From Niallia sp. FSL W8-0635 (GTDB lineage: Bacteria; Bacillota; Bacilli; Bacillales; Cytobacillaceae), in contig NZ_JBBOYD010000001.1 of NCBI RefSeq assembly GCF_038007965.1, forward strand, positions 1,590,501 to 1,654,500: 64,000 nucleotides of DNA, written 5' to 3'. The translations under genes were made by a program, and so were the position numbers. The notes below the pieces were generated by a model. It saw nothing but the letters and a program-made list of their open reading frames with translations. It searched no databases and had not been told where the DNA came from. How positions within the stretch are numbered: the stretch's first letter is position 1; every line of letters begins with the position of its first letter. Of the stretch, positions 1 to 11,580 are shown one piece after another.

Positions 1-863
1 ACGCTAATTCAGTAGGCTTTCCTATCAAAGAATATACGAATCCCGATGATCCAAAAGGGATAGTGATAGAGACGGCATCTTATTTTGATCCATATGAAGA
101 GAAATTTGTGGAGGAAAAAGTGCTGAATGCGAAACCAGGGGATTATCTCGATCTCTATAGTTACCGTGAAGAAAGCGCAAAGGATGAAATATTTACTAAG
201 ATACAGATTGGCTTATTTACGAATGAAACATTCATGGGAATGGATGCTGATAATTATAGAATGTTAACAATGATCATCTCTAATGAAGTAGCAGAGAAAT
301 TATTTGAAAAGGAAAAAAATATTAATTTGAACTACAATCTCTATTTAAATAGCGACAATCCGGAGAAAGCCCAAGAAGAGTTAGAAGATTTAAAAACAGG
401 CTCTATCTATATTTACAATGTGGAAAAGGATCGTAAGCAATCGGAACAGATGATTATGATTATGTCTGTTTTTATGTACGGTTTTATTTCCCTCATTTCC
501 TTAATTAGTATTGCCAATATCTTTAATACCATTTCTACAAGTATATCTTTAAGAAAAAGAGAATTTGCTATGCTGCGTTCTGTTGGAATGACCCCAACTG
601 GTTTTAATAAAATGATTTACTTTGAGAGTATCTTTTATGGGATAAAAGCATTGATGTATGGTCTTCCAATTAGCATAGGAGTAATAGCTATCCTATACTG
701 GTCTATAAGCAATACATTTGAATATGGTTTTGCGCTTCCATGGTTAAGCATTTTCTATGTAGTGATTGCTATATTTATCATTGTCGCTTCCGCTATGCTA
801 TATTCAGTCAGCAAAATTAAGAAAGAAAATATTATTGATGGCTTAAAGCAAGAGAATGCTTAA
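1..863 (+). CDS. FtsX-like ABC transporter permease, C-terminal part (5' end outside window)
   Basis: The reading frame is open from base 3, so this is the 3' portion of a longer gene; the first internal ATG (63) is not the start. The visible protein has an extracellular stretch of roughly 150 residues, then a transmembrane segment rich in Ile/Ser/Leu (about 475-545), a conserved cytoplasmic loop with the motif LRKREFAMLRSVGMT, and two more membrane helices before a short charged tail. This loop plus three-helix ending is the FtsX/MacB permease domain used by ABC exporters for peptides, bacitracin-type antibiotics or lipoproteins. An ATP-binding partner would be expected upstream, outside the window. 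The substrate cannot be told. A hairpin terminator follows at 960-1000. Confidence 0.85.
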   Translation, partial: ANSVGFPIKEYTNPDDPKGIVIETASYFDPYEEKFVEEKVLNAKPGDYLDLYSYREESAKDEIFTKIQIGLFTNETFMGMDADNYRMLTMIISNEVAEKLFEKEKNINLNYNLYLNSDNPEKAQEELEDLKTGSIYIYNVEKDRKQSEQMIMIMSVFMYGFISLISLISIANIFNTISTSISLRKREFAMLRSVGMTPTGFNKMIYFESIFYGIKALMYGLPISIGVIAILYWSISNTFEYGFALPWLSIFYVVIAIFIIVASAMLYSVSKIKKENIIDGLKQENA

Positions 864-959
864 TAGGAACAAAAGAAAAATAGAGAAGAATTAGAAAAAA
901 ACTCGTCCGTTTTGTAACTGGTTCTGATTCCTATCACAAAAACTAAAAATGTATATGAA

Positions 960-1000
960 AGAGACTATCAATTTGTAATAGAATTTGATGGTCTTTTTCT
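960..1000 (+). terminator. Rho-independent terminator after the FtsX-like permease
   Basis: Inverted repeat AGACTATCAA (962-971) and TTGATGGTCT (985-994), with one G-T wobble, followed by a T tract. Confidence 0.6.
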
Positions 1001-1190
1001 GTTGATATAACGCGGAAAAATTATAAAATAGGCGTGAAGCTGTAAGCTAATTTGTATATCAAAATGTAAGGTTACAGAGGTTTCTGTTACCTTGATAATC
1101 GGACTGCAAAATGCGGTGTTTTTTATTTGCAAATTTATGTTTTTTCTTCGGCTTTGGTTACTGTTGTTGTTCGCGTAGCTATGAGAATTC

Positions 1191-1410
1191 ATAAGCGGAG
1201 AATTTCCGGCTAATGCACAAAAGAAAGCTTATAAAGTAAAAATAAACGGAAATTTTCCGGTTAACTCCTCTAAATAAGACAAAATCAAGAGTTTTGTAGC
1301 ATATAAGCGGAAAAACTAACCTTATTTTTAAGTGAATAGGGACAATTTTCAATATAAGCGAAATTTTTACGTTTATGTTCCCATCACGGTGAAAGGAACA
1401 TCCAGTTATT
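1191..1410. repeat. Degenerate array of CGGAAATTTTCCG-type repeats
   Basis: Four units begin with ATAAGCGG, ATAAACGG, ATAAGCGG and ATAAGCGA at 1191, 1242, 1303 and 1354, so spacing is 51, 61 and 51 bases. The first two units continue into a short inverted repeat (CGGAGAATTTCCGG, CGGAAATTTTCCGG); the later two have lost the right half. A still weaker unit may lie near 1005. No coding potential is convincing on either strand here. It fills most of the gene-free stretch from 864 to 1656. Confidence 0.5.
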
Positions 1411-1469
1411 ATTGAGCCTTGGACCAAAAATACTTTTAGCGACACTTTGTAATGTTCATACACATAACA

Positions 1470-1600
1470 AATAGCCCTGCATTTTGCAGGACAAAAGATA
1501 TAGCAAACAAAAGGAAATTTTTAAATACATTTTCATAAAATGAGACAGGTATCCGAACCCGTTATCCGTTTTGGTGTTTTTTTTCCTATGTAAAAGCAAG
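1470..1600. other. Intergenic hairpins upstream of the methyltransferase
   Basis: A short perfect hairpin CCTGCA/TGCAGG lies at about 1475-1490. A second weak stem (CCGAA/TTTGG, about 1556-1577) is followed by a run of eight T, resembling a terminator, at 1577-1586. No gene on the plus strand obviously feeds into it. Confidence 0.3.
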
Positions 1601-1656
1601 CAGGTAAGGGAAAGAAGAATGTAGAATCAATAAAAGAAGACGGAGGAGGATAAAAA

Positions 1657-2412
1657 ATGACGATTGATATTTTACAACAAAATAAGAAAAGCTGGAATAA
1701 AGTAGCCCATCATTTTAATGGGATAGACGCATTGCCTAGCTATGGCCCTTTTAGCCAAACGGAAGAGGAATTAAGACTATTGAAAGAAATAACAAATAAA
1801 AAAGTCCTTGATATTGGGTGTGGCAGTGGACATTCTTTACTGTACATGGCTGATAAAGGAGCTAGTGAATTATGGGGGATAGACCTATCTGAAAAGCAAA
1901 TAGAGACTGCAAAAGAAACATTAAAAGGTCTATCTTCCAACTTATTCTGTGCTGCGATGGAGGAAGATATCGGTCTTCCGACATTATATTTCGACACCGT
2001 TTATTCTATCTATGCAATTGGATGGACAACAGATTTAGCCTCGACCTTTAAACTTATTTATTCATATTTAAAGCCAGGAGGAGAATTTATTTTTAGTTGG
2101 GATCATCCATTATATGCGCATATGCAAAGTGAAAACGGGCAAATCTATCTTCAAGGTTCCTATCAAGAAGAAGGTTTAACAGCTTATCAAAGGTTTAAAG
2201 GAGAAGAAGCACCAGTAGTCATACCAAAAAGAAAGATGAGTACTTATATAAATGAATTAATTAAAGCTGGATTTACCATTGAATCCGTTATAGAAAGTGA
2301 GGTTTCCAAAAATTTTGAAACGATCGAAACGGAAATCTCTGATCGTTATTATTCCTTATACAAAGCAAGAAAATTTCCAACTACTATGATTATGAAAGCA
2401 AGAAAAGCATGA
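1657..2412 (+). CDS. Class I SAM-dependent methyltransferase
   Basis: A 251-residue soluble protein. Motif I of Rossmann-fold methyltransferases is clear (VLDIGCGSGHSL from residue 50), followed by an acidic strand end (LWGIDLS) that binds the ribose of S-adenosylmethionine, and a post-motif segment LKPGGEFIFSWDHP typical of UbiE/Methyltransf_11 proteins. The start is an ATG with a strong GGAGGAGG-type site 6-8 bases upstream. The gene stands alone with its own terminator overlapping the stop codon. The acceptor substrate cannot be inferred; the family includes small-molecule, quinone and tRNA methylases. Confidence 0.85.
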   Translation: MTIDILQQNKKSWNKVAHHFNGIDALPSYGPFSQTEEELRLLKEITNKKVLDIGCGSGHSLLYMADKGASELWGIDLSEKQIETAKETLKGLSSNLFCAAMEEDIGLPTLYFDTVYSIYAIGWTTDLASTFKLIYSYLKPGGEFIFSWDHPLYAHMQSENGQIYLQGSYQEEGLTAYQRFKGEEAPVVIPKRKMSTYINELIKAGFTIESVIESEVSKNFETIETEISDRYYSLYKARKFPTTMIMKARKA

Positions 2413-2437
2413 CATGTGGGCAGCCACATGTCATTTT
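2411..2437 (+). terminator. Terminator of the methyltransferase gene
   Basis: Perfect 9-bp stem GACATGTGG / CCACATGTC at 2411-2432 followed by TTTTT; it overlaps the TGA stop codon. Confidence 0.75.
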
Positions 2438-2732
2438 TCATGATAAACGTTTTGGAAGATAAATAGAAATTTTCACCAAAGACTCTCGCAATTGTAACAA
2501 AAAGAAGTACACGGTTATTAATAGACATTACTTTTAATAGAAACTATAATTTAATTATCTACTAGCTTGTTAAAAAATTCACATATGTAATTCTTTTTTG
2601 AGATGTTTTGCAAACGTATTCTTAAATGTCTGTTTTAATAACCAGGATAAAAATAAGGTCTGGGATTTTTTAAAACAAAAGCATTTTTCCTACATGCCTT
2701 ATTTTTAAATATATTAAAAAGGGGTTTTGAAA

Positions 2733-4226
2733 GTGGTAACTGCTTTAAATGCAACAACAGTATTGGACAAGGAATATGGTCTATATATTAATGGGCAATG
2801 GGTAAAAGGTTCAGAAGGAAAGCTAATTAGCAGCTATAACCCTAGTAATGGAGAAAAGTTGGCTGATTTTGTGGACGCTACCTATGCAGATGTAGATCAA
2901 GCAGTGGCTGCAGCAGCAGAGGCATTAAAAACATGGAAGAAAGTAAGTTTAATAGATAGAAGCAATTTATTATTAAAAATTGCTGATTTAATTGATGAAC
3001 ATGCGGAAAAATTAGCCTTAGTGGAGACATTGGATAACGGAAAGCCACTAAGAGAAACAAGAAATATTGATGTTCCATTAAGCTCTGATCATTTTCGTTA
3101 TTTTGCAGGGGTAATCCGATCAGAAGAAGGGACTGCGCAAGCATTCGATGAGGATACTTTGTCCATTTCAATAAAGGAGCCTATTGGGGTAGTTGGTCAA
3201 ATCATTCCTTGGAATTTTCCTTTATTAATGGCTGCATGGAAGATTGCACCCGCTATTGCAGCCGGTAATACGGTAGTTATTCATCCGTCGTCTACAACTT
3301 CTTTAAGCTTATTAGAACTAGCTAAAATCTTCGATCAAGTATTGCCAAATGGAGTAGTTAATGTCATTACGGGTCGCGGTTCCCACTCTGGAGATTATAT
3401 GTTACATCATGAAGGATTTGCAAAAATTGCTTTTACAGGATCAACGGAAATTGGCCAAGAAGTTGCGGTTGCTGCAGCGAAAAGACTTATTCCATCAACA
3501 CTTGAGCTAGGCGGAAAGTCAGCGAATATCATATTTAATGATGCACCAATGGAGCGAGCTTTGGAAGGGGTTCAATTAGGAATTCTTTTTAACCAAGGAC
3601 AGGTTTGCTGTGCTGGTTCTCGTATTTTTATCCAAGAAGGAATTTATGAGGAGTTCCTCGCAAAAATGAAGCTTGCATTTGAGGATGTAAAAGTTGGCCT
3701 GCCTTGGGAAGAGGATGTAGTGATGGGGGCGCAAATAAATGAGCGCCAATTAGAACAAATTTTAGAATATGTAAAAATCGGCGAAGAAGAAGGAGCAAGA
3801 GTTGTAACAGGGGGCTGCAGACTCGAAAATAATGGATTGGAAAAAGGCGCATTTATGGCACCAACGATTTTAGCCGATGCTACAAATGAGATGCGCATCG
3901 CACAAGAAGAAATTTTTGGTCCAGTTGCAACGGTAATAAAATTTAAGACCGAAGAAGAGGTTATTGAGCTGGCTAACCAATCTGAGTTTGGACTTGGTGG
4001 AGCAGTATTCTCCCGTGATATTAATACTGCACTTCGTGTAGCAAGAAGTGTAGAAACAGGTCGTATGTGGGTGAATACGTATAATCAGCTTCCAGCAGGA
4101 GCTCCATTTGGAGGCTATAAAAAATCAGGAATCGGCAGAGAAACATACAAGAGCATATTAGATGGGTATACACAGACGAAAAATATTTATATCGTAACGA
4201 AAGAAGAAACAGAGGGAATGTATTAA
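2733..4226 (+). CDS. NAD(P)-dependent aldehyde dehydrogenase
   Basis: About 497 residues, the usual length for the aldehyde dehydrogenase superfamily, which oxidises aldehydes to carboxylates in the cytoplasm. The general base glutamate lies in LELGGKS (E258) and the catalytic cysteine in GQVCCAG (C292), 34 residues apart as in the family. The cofactor segment IIPWNFPLLM and the C-terminal APFGGYKKSGIGRE are also present. An in-frame TTG at 2727 is possible, but it sits only 2 bases from the AAAAAGGGG site; the GTG at 2733 has 8-base spacing and is preferred. The gene is monocistronic with a terminator behind it. The sequence resembles the DhaS/AldA-type enzymes; the actual aldehyde is not evident. 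Upstream 2438-2732 holds no gene. Confidence 0.9.
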   Translation: MVTALNATTVLDKEYGLYINGQWVKGSEGKLISSYNPSNGEKLADFVDATYADVDQAVAAAAEALKTWKKVSLIDRSNLLLKIADLIDEHAEKLALVETLDNGKPLRETRNIDVPLSSDHFRYFAGVIRSEEGTAQAFDEDTLSISIKEPIGVVGQIIPWNFPLLMAAWKIAPAIAAGNTVVIHPSSTTSLSLLELAKIFDQVLPNGVVNVITGRGSHSGDYMLHHEGFAKIAFTGSTEIGQEVAVAAAKRLIPSTLELGGKSANIIFNDAPMERALEGVQLGILFNQGQVCCAGSRIFIQEGIYEEFLAKMKLAFEDVKVGLPWEEDVVMGAQINERQLEQILEYVKIGEEEGARVVTGGCRLENNGLEKGAFMAPTILADATNEMRIAQEEIFGPVATVIKFKTEEEVIELANQSEFGLGGAVFSRDINTALRVARSVETGRMWVNTYNQLPAGAPFGGYKKSGIGRETYKSILDGYTQTKNIYIVTKEETEGMY

Positions 4227-4240
4227 AGGAAAATAGGAGG

Positions 4241-4272
4241 CTGCTAGGACTTTGTCTTAGTGGCTTTTTTTA
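4241..4272 (+). terminator. Terminator of the aldehyde dehydrogenase gene
   Basis: GCTGCTAGGAC (4241-4251) pairs with GTCTTAGTGGC (4255-4265) with three G-T wobbles, followed by seven T. Confidence 0.65.
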
Positions 4273-4330
4273 TGTTTAAAAGTTCATGTATAATTTGCTC
4301 TAAGATAAAAAATAAAAATTTAGTTTTTTC

Positions 4331-4358
4331 TTGAACTTTTTCCCCAGTAGAAAGTCTA
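4331..4358 (+). promoter_or_regulatory. ECF-type autoregulatory promoter
   Basis: TTGAAC (4331-4336), 16-base spacer starting with a T run, then AGTCTA (4353-4358). This matches the general ECF pattern of a GAAC -35 with a CGTC/GTCTA -10 seen at SigV/SigM/SigW promoters of Bacillus. It lies 30 bases ahead of an ECF sigma gene, so autoregulation is inferred. Confidence 0.6.
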
Positions 4359-4388
4359 ATGTATAGGACAATTTGAGGAGGTGATTAA

Positions 4389-4907
4389 TTGGAAGAGTTA
4401 GAGTTTAGTAAGAAAGCCATTAAAGGAGATGATGATGCCTTTTTGAAAGTAATGCAATTACATAAAGAATCATTGCTAAGAGCTGCTTTAGCATTTTTAA
4501 AAGATGAAGATGCGGCAATAGAAGCATTGCAGGAAGTAACCTATCGAGCTTATAAAAAGATACATACCGTTAAAGAGCCAGCCTATTTAAAAACATGGCT
4601 AACAAGAATTATGATCAATTATTGTCAAGATCAAGTAAAGAGATCCAACAGAGTTATTTCTGATAACCAAGTATATGATGGATCTGTTTACCAAGACCAA
4701 TCCTTGATTGAACTAAAGGAAGCCCTTGGATTGTTATCTAATGAAGATCAGCAATTAATCTATTTGAAATATTTTCAAAATACGAAAATCAAAGAAATTG
4801 CCGCAATGGAAAAAATACCAGAGGGAACCGTAAAGTCTCGATTACATAAAGTACTGAAAACATTAAGACTATATTTTAAGGAGAAAGGAGAGAGTGATCA
4901 TGTATGA
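4389..4907 (+). CDS. ECF-family RNA polymerase sigma factor
   Basis: 172 residues with region 2 (DEDAAIEALQEVTYRAYKK, then TWLTRIMINYCQD) and region 4 (YLKYFQNTKIKEIAAMEKIP followed by the recognition helix EGTVKSRLHK), and no regions 1 or 3: a group 4 (ECF) sigma factor. The start is TTG at 4389 behind a full GAGGAGGTG site with 5-6-base spacing. The next gene starts inside its 3' end (ATG at 4900, 8-bp overlap) and encodes a membrane protein that fits the anti-sigma role, so the pair should be co-translated and act as a signal-responsive switch. An ECF-like promoter at 4331-4358 suggests positive autoregulation. Most like SigV/YlaC-type factors; exact orthology is unclear. Confidence 0.88.
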   Translation: MEELEFSKKAIKGDDDAFLKVMQLHKESLLRAALAFLKDEDAAIEALQEVTYRAYKKIHTVKEPAYLKTWLTRIMINYCQDQVKRSNRVISDNQVYDGSVYQDQSLIELKEALGLLSNEDQQLIYLKYFQNTKIKEIAAMEKIPEGTVKSRLHKVLKTLRLYFKEKGESDHV

Positions 4908-6210
4908 ACAAGAGGAACAAAGATTGTCTAAGTTAAAGAATGACTTAGAAAAAGTAGAATTACCGATCGGAAAAACGGATGAAGCCATTTTAAGTGGATT
5001 TATGAAAGCAAAGCGAGAAAAAAATCTGGTTAAGAAAAAACAAAAAAGATTAGTAGGGCTTGCGATTGCTGCCATTATTATCATTTTCTTTGTAACTTCC
5101 ATTCGAATATCCCCAACTTTTGCAAATGCTCTCTCAACAATCCCTGGGATGGAATGGATGATTGGTTTTATTGAACAAGATAAAGGCTTTTCCGCCATTA
5201 TAGAAAATGATTATTATCAAAAGGTAGATGTTTCTGAGACAAAAGGAGATTTGACGTTAACGATAGATGGAGTAATTATGGATGAATCAGGAATGAATGT
5301 ATTTTATACGTTGAAATCGACAAAGCCACTAACTGGCGGAGAGATAAAGTATATTAATCTCCTAAATAAAGAAGAATTTCCTGAGCATTCACGTAGCTAT
5401 AATGTATATTTTCCTGATGATATTCAAAATGAATTTCAAGATATGGTTGAGTACCAATTTGTAAACTCTTTTTCTTTTGAGGAATTAACGTTTAACTTTG
5501 AATTAGTTACAGTAATGGACAATCAAGAAATAAAATTTCTGATTCCTTTTGAACTCAAGGAAAATGTAAAGAAGAATATAACTTATCCAATAAACCAGGT
5601 TGTGGAAGTGGAGAATCAAAAAATCACGATAGAAGAAATTATCGTGTACCCATTACGAATTGGAGTGAAGGTAGCATTTAATCCTGCTAATACAAAAGAA
5701 ATTTTGGGATTTGAAGATATGCGGTTGGAAAATGAAAAAGAAGAAGTTTGGAGTTCTATTAAAAACGGAACTGTAATGAGGCATATAAGTGAAAATGAGA
5801 AAACATTTTATTTGCAGTCTAATTATTTTGAAAAAACGAAGGAAATTTATTTGTGTATAAATAAGTTGATGGCAATTGATAAGGAAGACGCGATGGTTAT
5901 TGTAGACACGGAAGCAAGTAAATTAATAAAAAGTCCGAAAGACGGTAAGCTTAAATTAGGAAAAACTTCTGAGAATCAAATAGAATTTTATATGGAATCG
6001 AATTCAGAAAATCATTTTAGTCTCTTTAGTTATGCAATAGATGCTGATGGAAAAGAACTCTCAATATCTACTGAACTAATGACAAGTACCAATAATGAAA
6101 AGAGATGGGAGTTACATTTAGAAAACACTGTTTATAAAAATCCTTTACGTCTTGAATTATTCGCTTACCCTAATTACATCGAAGGGGATGTAAAGATAGA
6201 AGTAAAATAA
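4900..6210 (+). CDS. DUF4179-type membrane anti-sigma factor
   Basis: 436 residues. A cytoplasmic N-terminus of about 48 charged residues is followed by one transmembrane helix (about 49-66, ending FFVTSIRIS) and a large extracytoplasmic part. After the helix comes FANALSTIPGMEWMIGFI, the signature of DUF4179 proteins, which are coded beside ECF sigma factors. The rest looks like beta-rich sensor domains. The ATG at 4900 has an AAGGAG site 9 bases upstream; the in-frame GTG at 4894 lies nearly on that site and is less likely. It overlaps the sigma gene by 8 bp. The anti-sigma function is inferred from family and position; the signal is unknown. Confidence 0.8.
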   Translation: MYEQEEQRLSKLKNDLEKVELPIGKTDEAILSGFMKAKREKNLVKKKQKRLVGLAIAAIIIIFFVTSIRISPTFANALSTIPGMEWMIGFIEQDKGFSAIIENDYYQKVDVSETKGDLTLTIDGVIMDESGMNVFYTLKSTKPLTGGEIKYINLLNKEEFPEHSRSYNVYFPDDIQNEFQDMVEYQFVNSFSFEELTFNFELVTVMDNQEIKFLIPFELKENVKKNITYPINQVVEVENQKITIEEIIVYPLRIGVKVAFNPANTKEILGFEDMRLENEKEEVWSSIKNGTVMRHISENEKTFYLQSNYFEKTKEIYLCINKLMAIDKEDAMVIVDTEASKLIKSPKDGKLKLGKTSENQIEFYMESNSENHFSLFSYAIDADGKELSISTELMTSTNNEKRWELHLENTVYKNPLRLELFAYPNYIEGDVKIEVK

Positions 6211-6215
6211 GCTGC

Positions 6216-6266
6216 ATGCTTTGGTAGTGGTATTCATCATACCATTACCAAAGCACACGTTTTTTT
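6216..6266 (+). terminator. Terminator of the sigma/anti-sigma operon
   Basis: A 16-bp stem (6217-6232 with 6240-6255, one wobble) followed, after four bases, by seven T. Confidence 0.7.
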
Positions 6267-6267
6267 A

Positions 6268-6320
6268 TTGTAAGCGTTACATTTTTGTGTTAAAGTAAAG
6301 TTACGTAAACGTTTACGTGA
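6268..6320 (+). promoter_or_regulatory. Promoter and LacI-type operator of the regulator gene
   Basis: TTGTAA (6268-6273), 17-base spacer, TAAAGT (6291-6296) form a sigma-A-like promoter. Just downstream lies the perfect palindrome ACGTAAACGTTTACGT (6303-6318), a LacI-family operator core; the same core with slightly different flanks precedes the glucosidase gene. TGTAAGCGTTAC across the -35 resembles a CcpA cre site. Confidence 0.6.
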
Positions 6321-6332
6321 AGGGTGAAATAA

Positions 6333-9031
<2,699 letters not shown>

Positions 9032-9046
9032 TCGAAAACATTACGG

Positions 9047-9092
9047 AAGCTGTCAACATCATCGATAAGTGAGATATTGACAGCTTTTTTTA
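9047..9092 (+). terminator. Terminator of the glucosidase gene
   Basis: AAGCTGTCAA (9047-9056) pairs perfectly with TTGACAGCTT (9077-9086), followed by a T run. Confidence 0.7.
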
Positions 9093-9182
9093 TTTTCTCT
9101 AGAAAAAATAAAAAAAATATTATCAATTCTGATAAAATAAAGTAAGATATAGTTGGGGATTAGTTAATAGGGTAAACAAACT

Positions 9183-9199
9183 ATTGAAAGCGTTTCAAT
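9183..9199 (+). promoter_or_regulatory. cre-like / LacI-family operator ahead of galM
   Basis: ATTGAAAGCGTTTCAAT is an almost perfect palindrome with a central GCG. It resembles a CcpA cre site (TGWAANCGNTNWCA, two mismatches) or an operator of another LacI-family protein. TGAAAGCGTTTTGA at 34741 is a close relative. Confidence 0.45.
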
Positions 9200-9293
9200 C
9201 TATGTTCATTTAAAGACATGGAAATGAAGGCGATTTCAAATTAGAAGTGGGAAAATAAGAGAGAAAGAATGATTATTAGAAGGAGTGATTAAT

Positions 9294-10346
9294 ATGAATT
9301 ATAGTCAAAGATCAATGGGAGAAGTAAACGGAGCAAAGATAACAGAATATACTTTTACGAATAACAATGGAATGAGTTTCTCTAGTATGAATTATGGCTG
9401 CATTATCACGAAAATTATAGTTCCAGATAAGGAAGGAAACAAGGAAAATGTTGTGCTTGGCTTTGAAACATTAGAGGAGTATAGACAGTATCCAGGTCCT
9501 TATTTAGGGGCGATTGTTGGGCGCGTTGCAGGAAGAATTAATCGTGGTCAATTCGAACTTAATGGAAAAGAGTATCGATTAAATACAAATACTCCTCCTA
9601 ATCACTTACATGGGGGAAATGTTGGTTGGAGTGAAGTAGTCTTTGATTCTTCTATTGTAGAAGAGGAAGGGGCAATTGGAATTCGCTATACATATCATAG
9701 TCCAGATGGAGAAGAAGGTTATCCAGGTAATTTTGACTTTACTGTAGATTATTTACTGACTAATGAGAATGAAATAGTCCTAACATACCACGGAAAAACA
9801 GACAAAGAAACACCTGTAACAGTGACCAATCATTCCTATTTTAATTTAAGTGGGAATAATAAAAGAGATATAACTAATCATGAACTAATTGCTGATGTTG
9901 ATCGTTTCTTAGAACTAGATGAAGGATTTATTCCAACAGGAAAAATGGTACATACAGAAAATACACCATTTGATTTTTCGGAAGGAAAGCTGTTGAAAGC
10001 AGGAATTGATAATGATTTTGACCAAAATACTTTAGTAGGTAATGGATATGACCATCCCCTTATTTTCTCTGAAGAAGGATCCCATTCTGCTATTTTAAGA
10101 GATAAAGAGAGTGGAAGAGAAATGTCTTTAGTAACGAATCAGCCTGCACTCATTCTTTATTCAGGTAACCAATTAGAAGATAAATATGATTTTAATGGCG
10201 TAACGGGAAGAAAATACTTAGGGGTATGTTTAGAAACACAAGGATTTCCCGACGCAATTAACCATCCTGAATTTCCATCCGTTGTTTTAAAACCTGAAGA
10301 AACATATCATGCTGAAACGAAATTGAAATTTCGAGTAACAGAATAA
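9294..10346 (+). CDS. galM: Aldose 1-epimerase (mutarotase)
   Basis: 350 residues. It interconverts alpha and beta anomers of aldoses such as glucose and galactose. Family motifs: N-terminal Asn/Arg block GAIVGRVAGRINRG, catalytic histidines in NHLHGG and TNHSYFNLSG, and a C-terminal LCLETQ-like segment (GVCLETQGFPDAINHPEFPS) carrying the catalytic glutamate. The GTG at 9285 overlaps the AAGGAG site, so the ATG at 9294 (8-base spacing) is taken as start. Monocistronic, with a cre-like palindrome about 95 bp upstream. It probably supports the hexoses released by the glucosidase next door. Confidence 0.9.
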   Translation: MNYSQRSMGEVNGAKITEYTFTNNNGMSFSSMNYGCIITKIIVPDKEGNKENVVLGFETLEEYRQYPGPYLGAIVGRVAGRINRGQFELNGKEYRLNTNTPPNHLHGGNVGWSEVVFDSSIVEEEGAIGIRYTYHSPDGEEGYPGNFDFTVDYLLTNENEIVLTYHGKTDKETPVTVTNHSYFNLSGNNKRDITNHELIADVDRFLELDEGFIPTGKMVHTENTPFDFSEGKLLKAGIDNDFDQNTLVGNGYDHPLIFSEEGSHSAILRDKESGREMSLVTNQPALILYSGNQLEDKYDFNGVTGRKYLGVCLETQGFPDAINHPEFPSVVLKPEETYHAETKLKFRVTE

Positions 10347-10364
10347 AAGAATAGGCATAAATAC

Positions 10365-10406
10365 AAAAATAGGAAAAAATCATCATGATGGTTTTTTCCT
10401 ATTTTT
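10365..10406 (+). terminator. Terminator of galM
   Basis: A long stem, AAAAATAGGAAAAAATCAT against ATGGTTTTTTCCTATTTTT, with a tiny loop; A-rich on one side and T-rich on the other. Confidence 0.75.
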
Positions 10407-10929
10407 GTGGATAGAAAGATCTTAATAATGGCAAAAACCACTAATTCAACCTAATGGCTACTGCCTTAAAAATCATGAACCCAAACCTTATGAAATAAAA
10501 AGAAGTAAATATTGTCTCTGTATATAGCAAAATAACGTTAATGTAAGTGCAATTTTTACTATAATAAAAAGAAAATAAGAGGAGAGAGGTGAAAGGCAAA
10601 GAGTGTAAGCGCAGAAGTTAAGACTTCCGATATAGCAAAAACAAGTATGGGAAGGAATTGCATTATTCGGCATAAAGGGGTAAAAGGATGCCTCTCCATT
10701 AAAGGAATTATATAGGTAGATAAATCTATGAATAAGTATGGAATTGTACGATTATTGCTTTTCTTGAAGGAGAATTCAACTATTAAACAGAAACTAATAA
10801 TTGGGCAATTAGAAAACATTGGTTAAAAAGTAGTCTTCTTCACCCTCTCAGCCCATTTTATTCAATGAAGCAGTAGTTTGCGTATTAATTAAGATAGTTT
10901 TTTTTTGTTAAAAACAAGGAGGAGATTCA
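10407..10929. other. Gene-free stretch before rhaM
   Basis: About 520 bp without a convincing gene. Minus-strand frames at 10488-10819 lack ribosome sites and family resemblance. A 32-codon plus-strand frame from ATG 10728 has no good ribosome site. I see no strong repeat or riboswitch fold. Confidence 0.4.
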
Positions 10930-11244
10930 ATGAAAAGAATAGCATCTATTATGTTTATTAAACCCGGATATGAAAACGAATACAAAAATAGGCATGATGA
11001 ACTTTGGCCAGAAATGGAGGAAGCGTTGAAACAGCATGGTGCCACCAATTATTCTATTTACCTTCATCGTGAATCGCAAGTGTTATTTGCTTATTTAGAA
11101 GTAGCGGATGAAGAGACATATGAACTTATCTCCCAAACAGCAATATGCAGAAAATGGTGGAAATACATGGCGCCAATAATGGAAACAAATGAAGATTATA
11201 GTCCTATAACCCATAAATTAGAAGAAGTTTTTCATTTAGACTAA
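10930..11244 (+). CDS. rhaM: L-rhamnose mutarotase
   Basis: 104 residues, the normal size for the RhaM/YiiL family. It converts alpha- and beta-L-rhamnose in the cytoplasm. Recognisable features: N-terminal [18 protein letters not shown], the catalytic-histidine segment [19 protein letters not shown], and the terminal [15 protein letters not shown]. The ATG is preceded by AAGGAGGAG. No other rhamnose genes (rhaA, rhaB, rhaD) are adjacent; the next gene acts on unsaturated uronic disaccharides, some of which carry rhamnose, which may explain the pairing. Confidence 0.92.
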   Translation: MKRIASIMFIKPGYENEYKNRHDELWPEMEEALKQHGATNYSIYLHRESQVLFAYLEVADEETYELISQTAICRKWWKYMAPIMETNEDYSPITHKLEEVFHLD

Positions 11245-11580
11245 GCAGAAAATTATCCATGAAGGGGAACGGATTATGAGAGCTGAAATTTGAGGGAAAT
11301 CTGGAGTAATTTACAATGGATTATTCAAAGGAAAAAAATGTAGTAGTATGGAAAAAAACTACACAAAATAAATAATGATTTATAAAAGGAATAGCAATAA
11401 GAGTAAAATTATTTCGAGAAGTAGTAAAGATTGTACATTGTTGATAGGTAATGAAATTCCTATAATGAGAGTATAGTAACCATAGAGAAAGAGAGGGCTT
11501 ATTAACATTTTTTCTAAAAATGAAAACCTTTTCTTTTTTTGGAGTTGGCTGATTCGAATAAAAGGAGTTGTGCAATTATA
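11245..11580. other. Gene-free stretch between rhaM and the GH88 gene
   Basis: About 335 bp, strongly A-rich on the plus strand. The overlapping minus-strand frames are low-complexity shadows. No clear terminator or operator is visible. Confidence 0.35.

Noticed and set aside
968..1463. Two minus-strand frames in the first intergenic gap
   Set aside because: They cover the degenerate repeats and terminator, lack ribosome sites, and their products show no family features.
2596..2640. cre site before the aldehyde dehydrogenase gene (TTGCAAACGTATTCT)
   Set aside because: It fails at a conserved position of the consensus and has little dyad symmetry; kept out of the feature list.
10488..10819. 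Overlapping minus-strand frames before rhaM
   Set aside because: Low-complexity, hydrophobic products without a ribosome site or family similarity.
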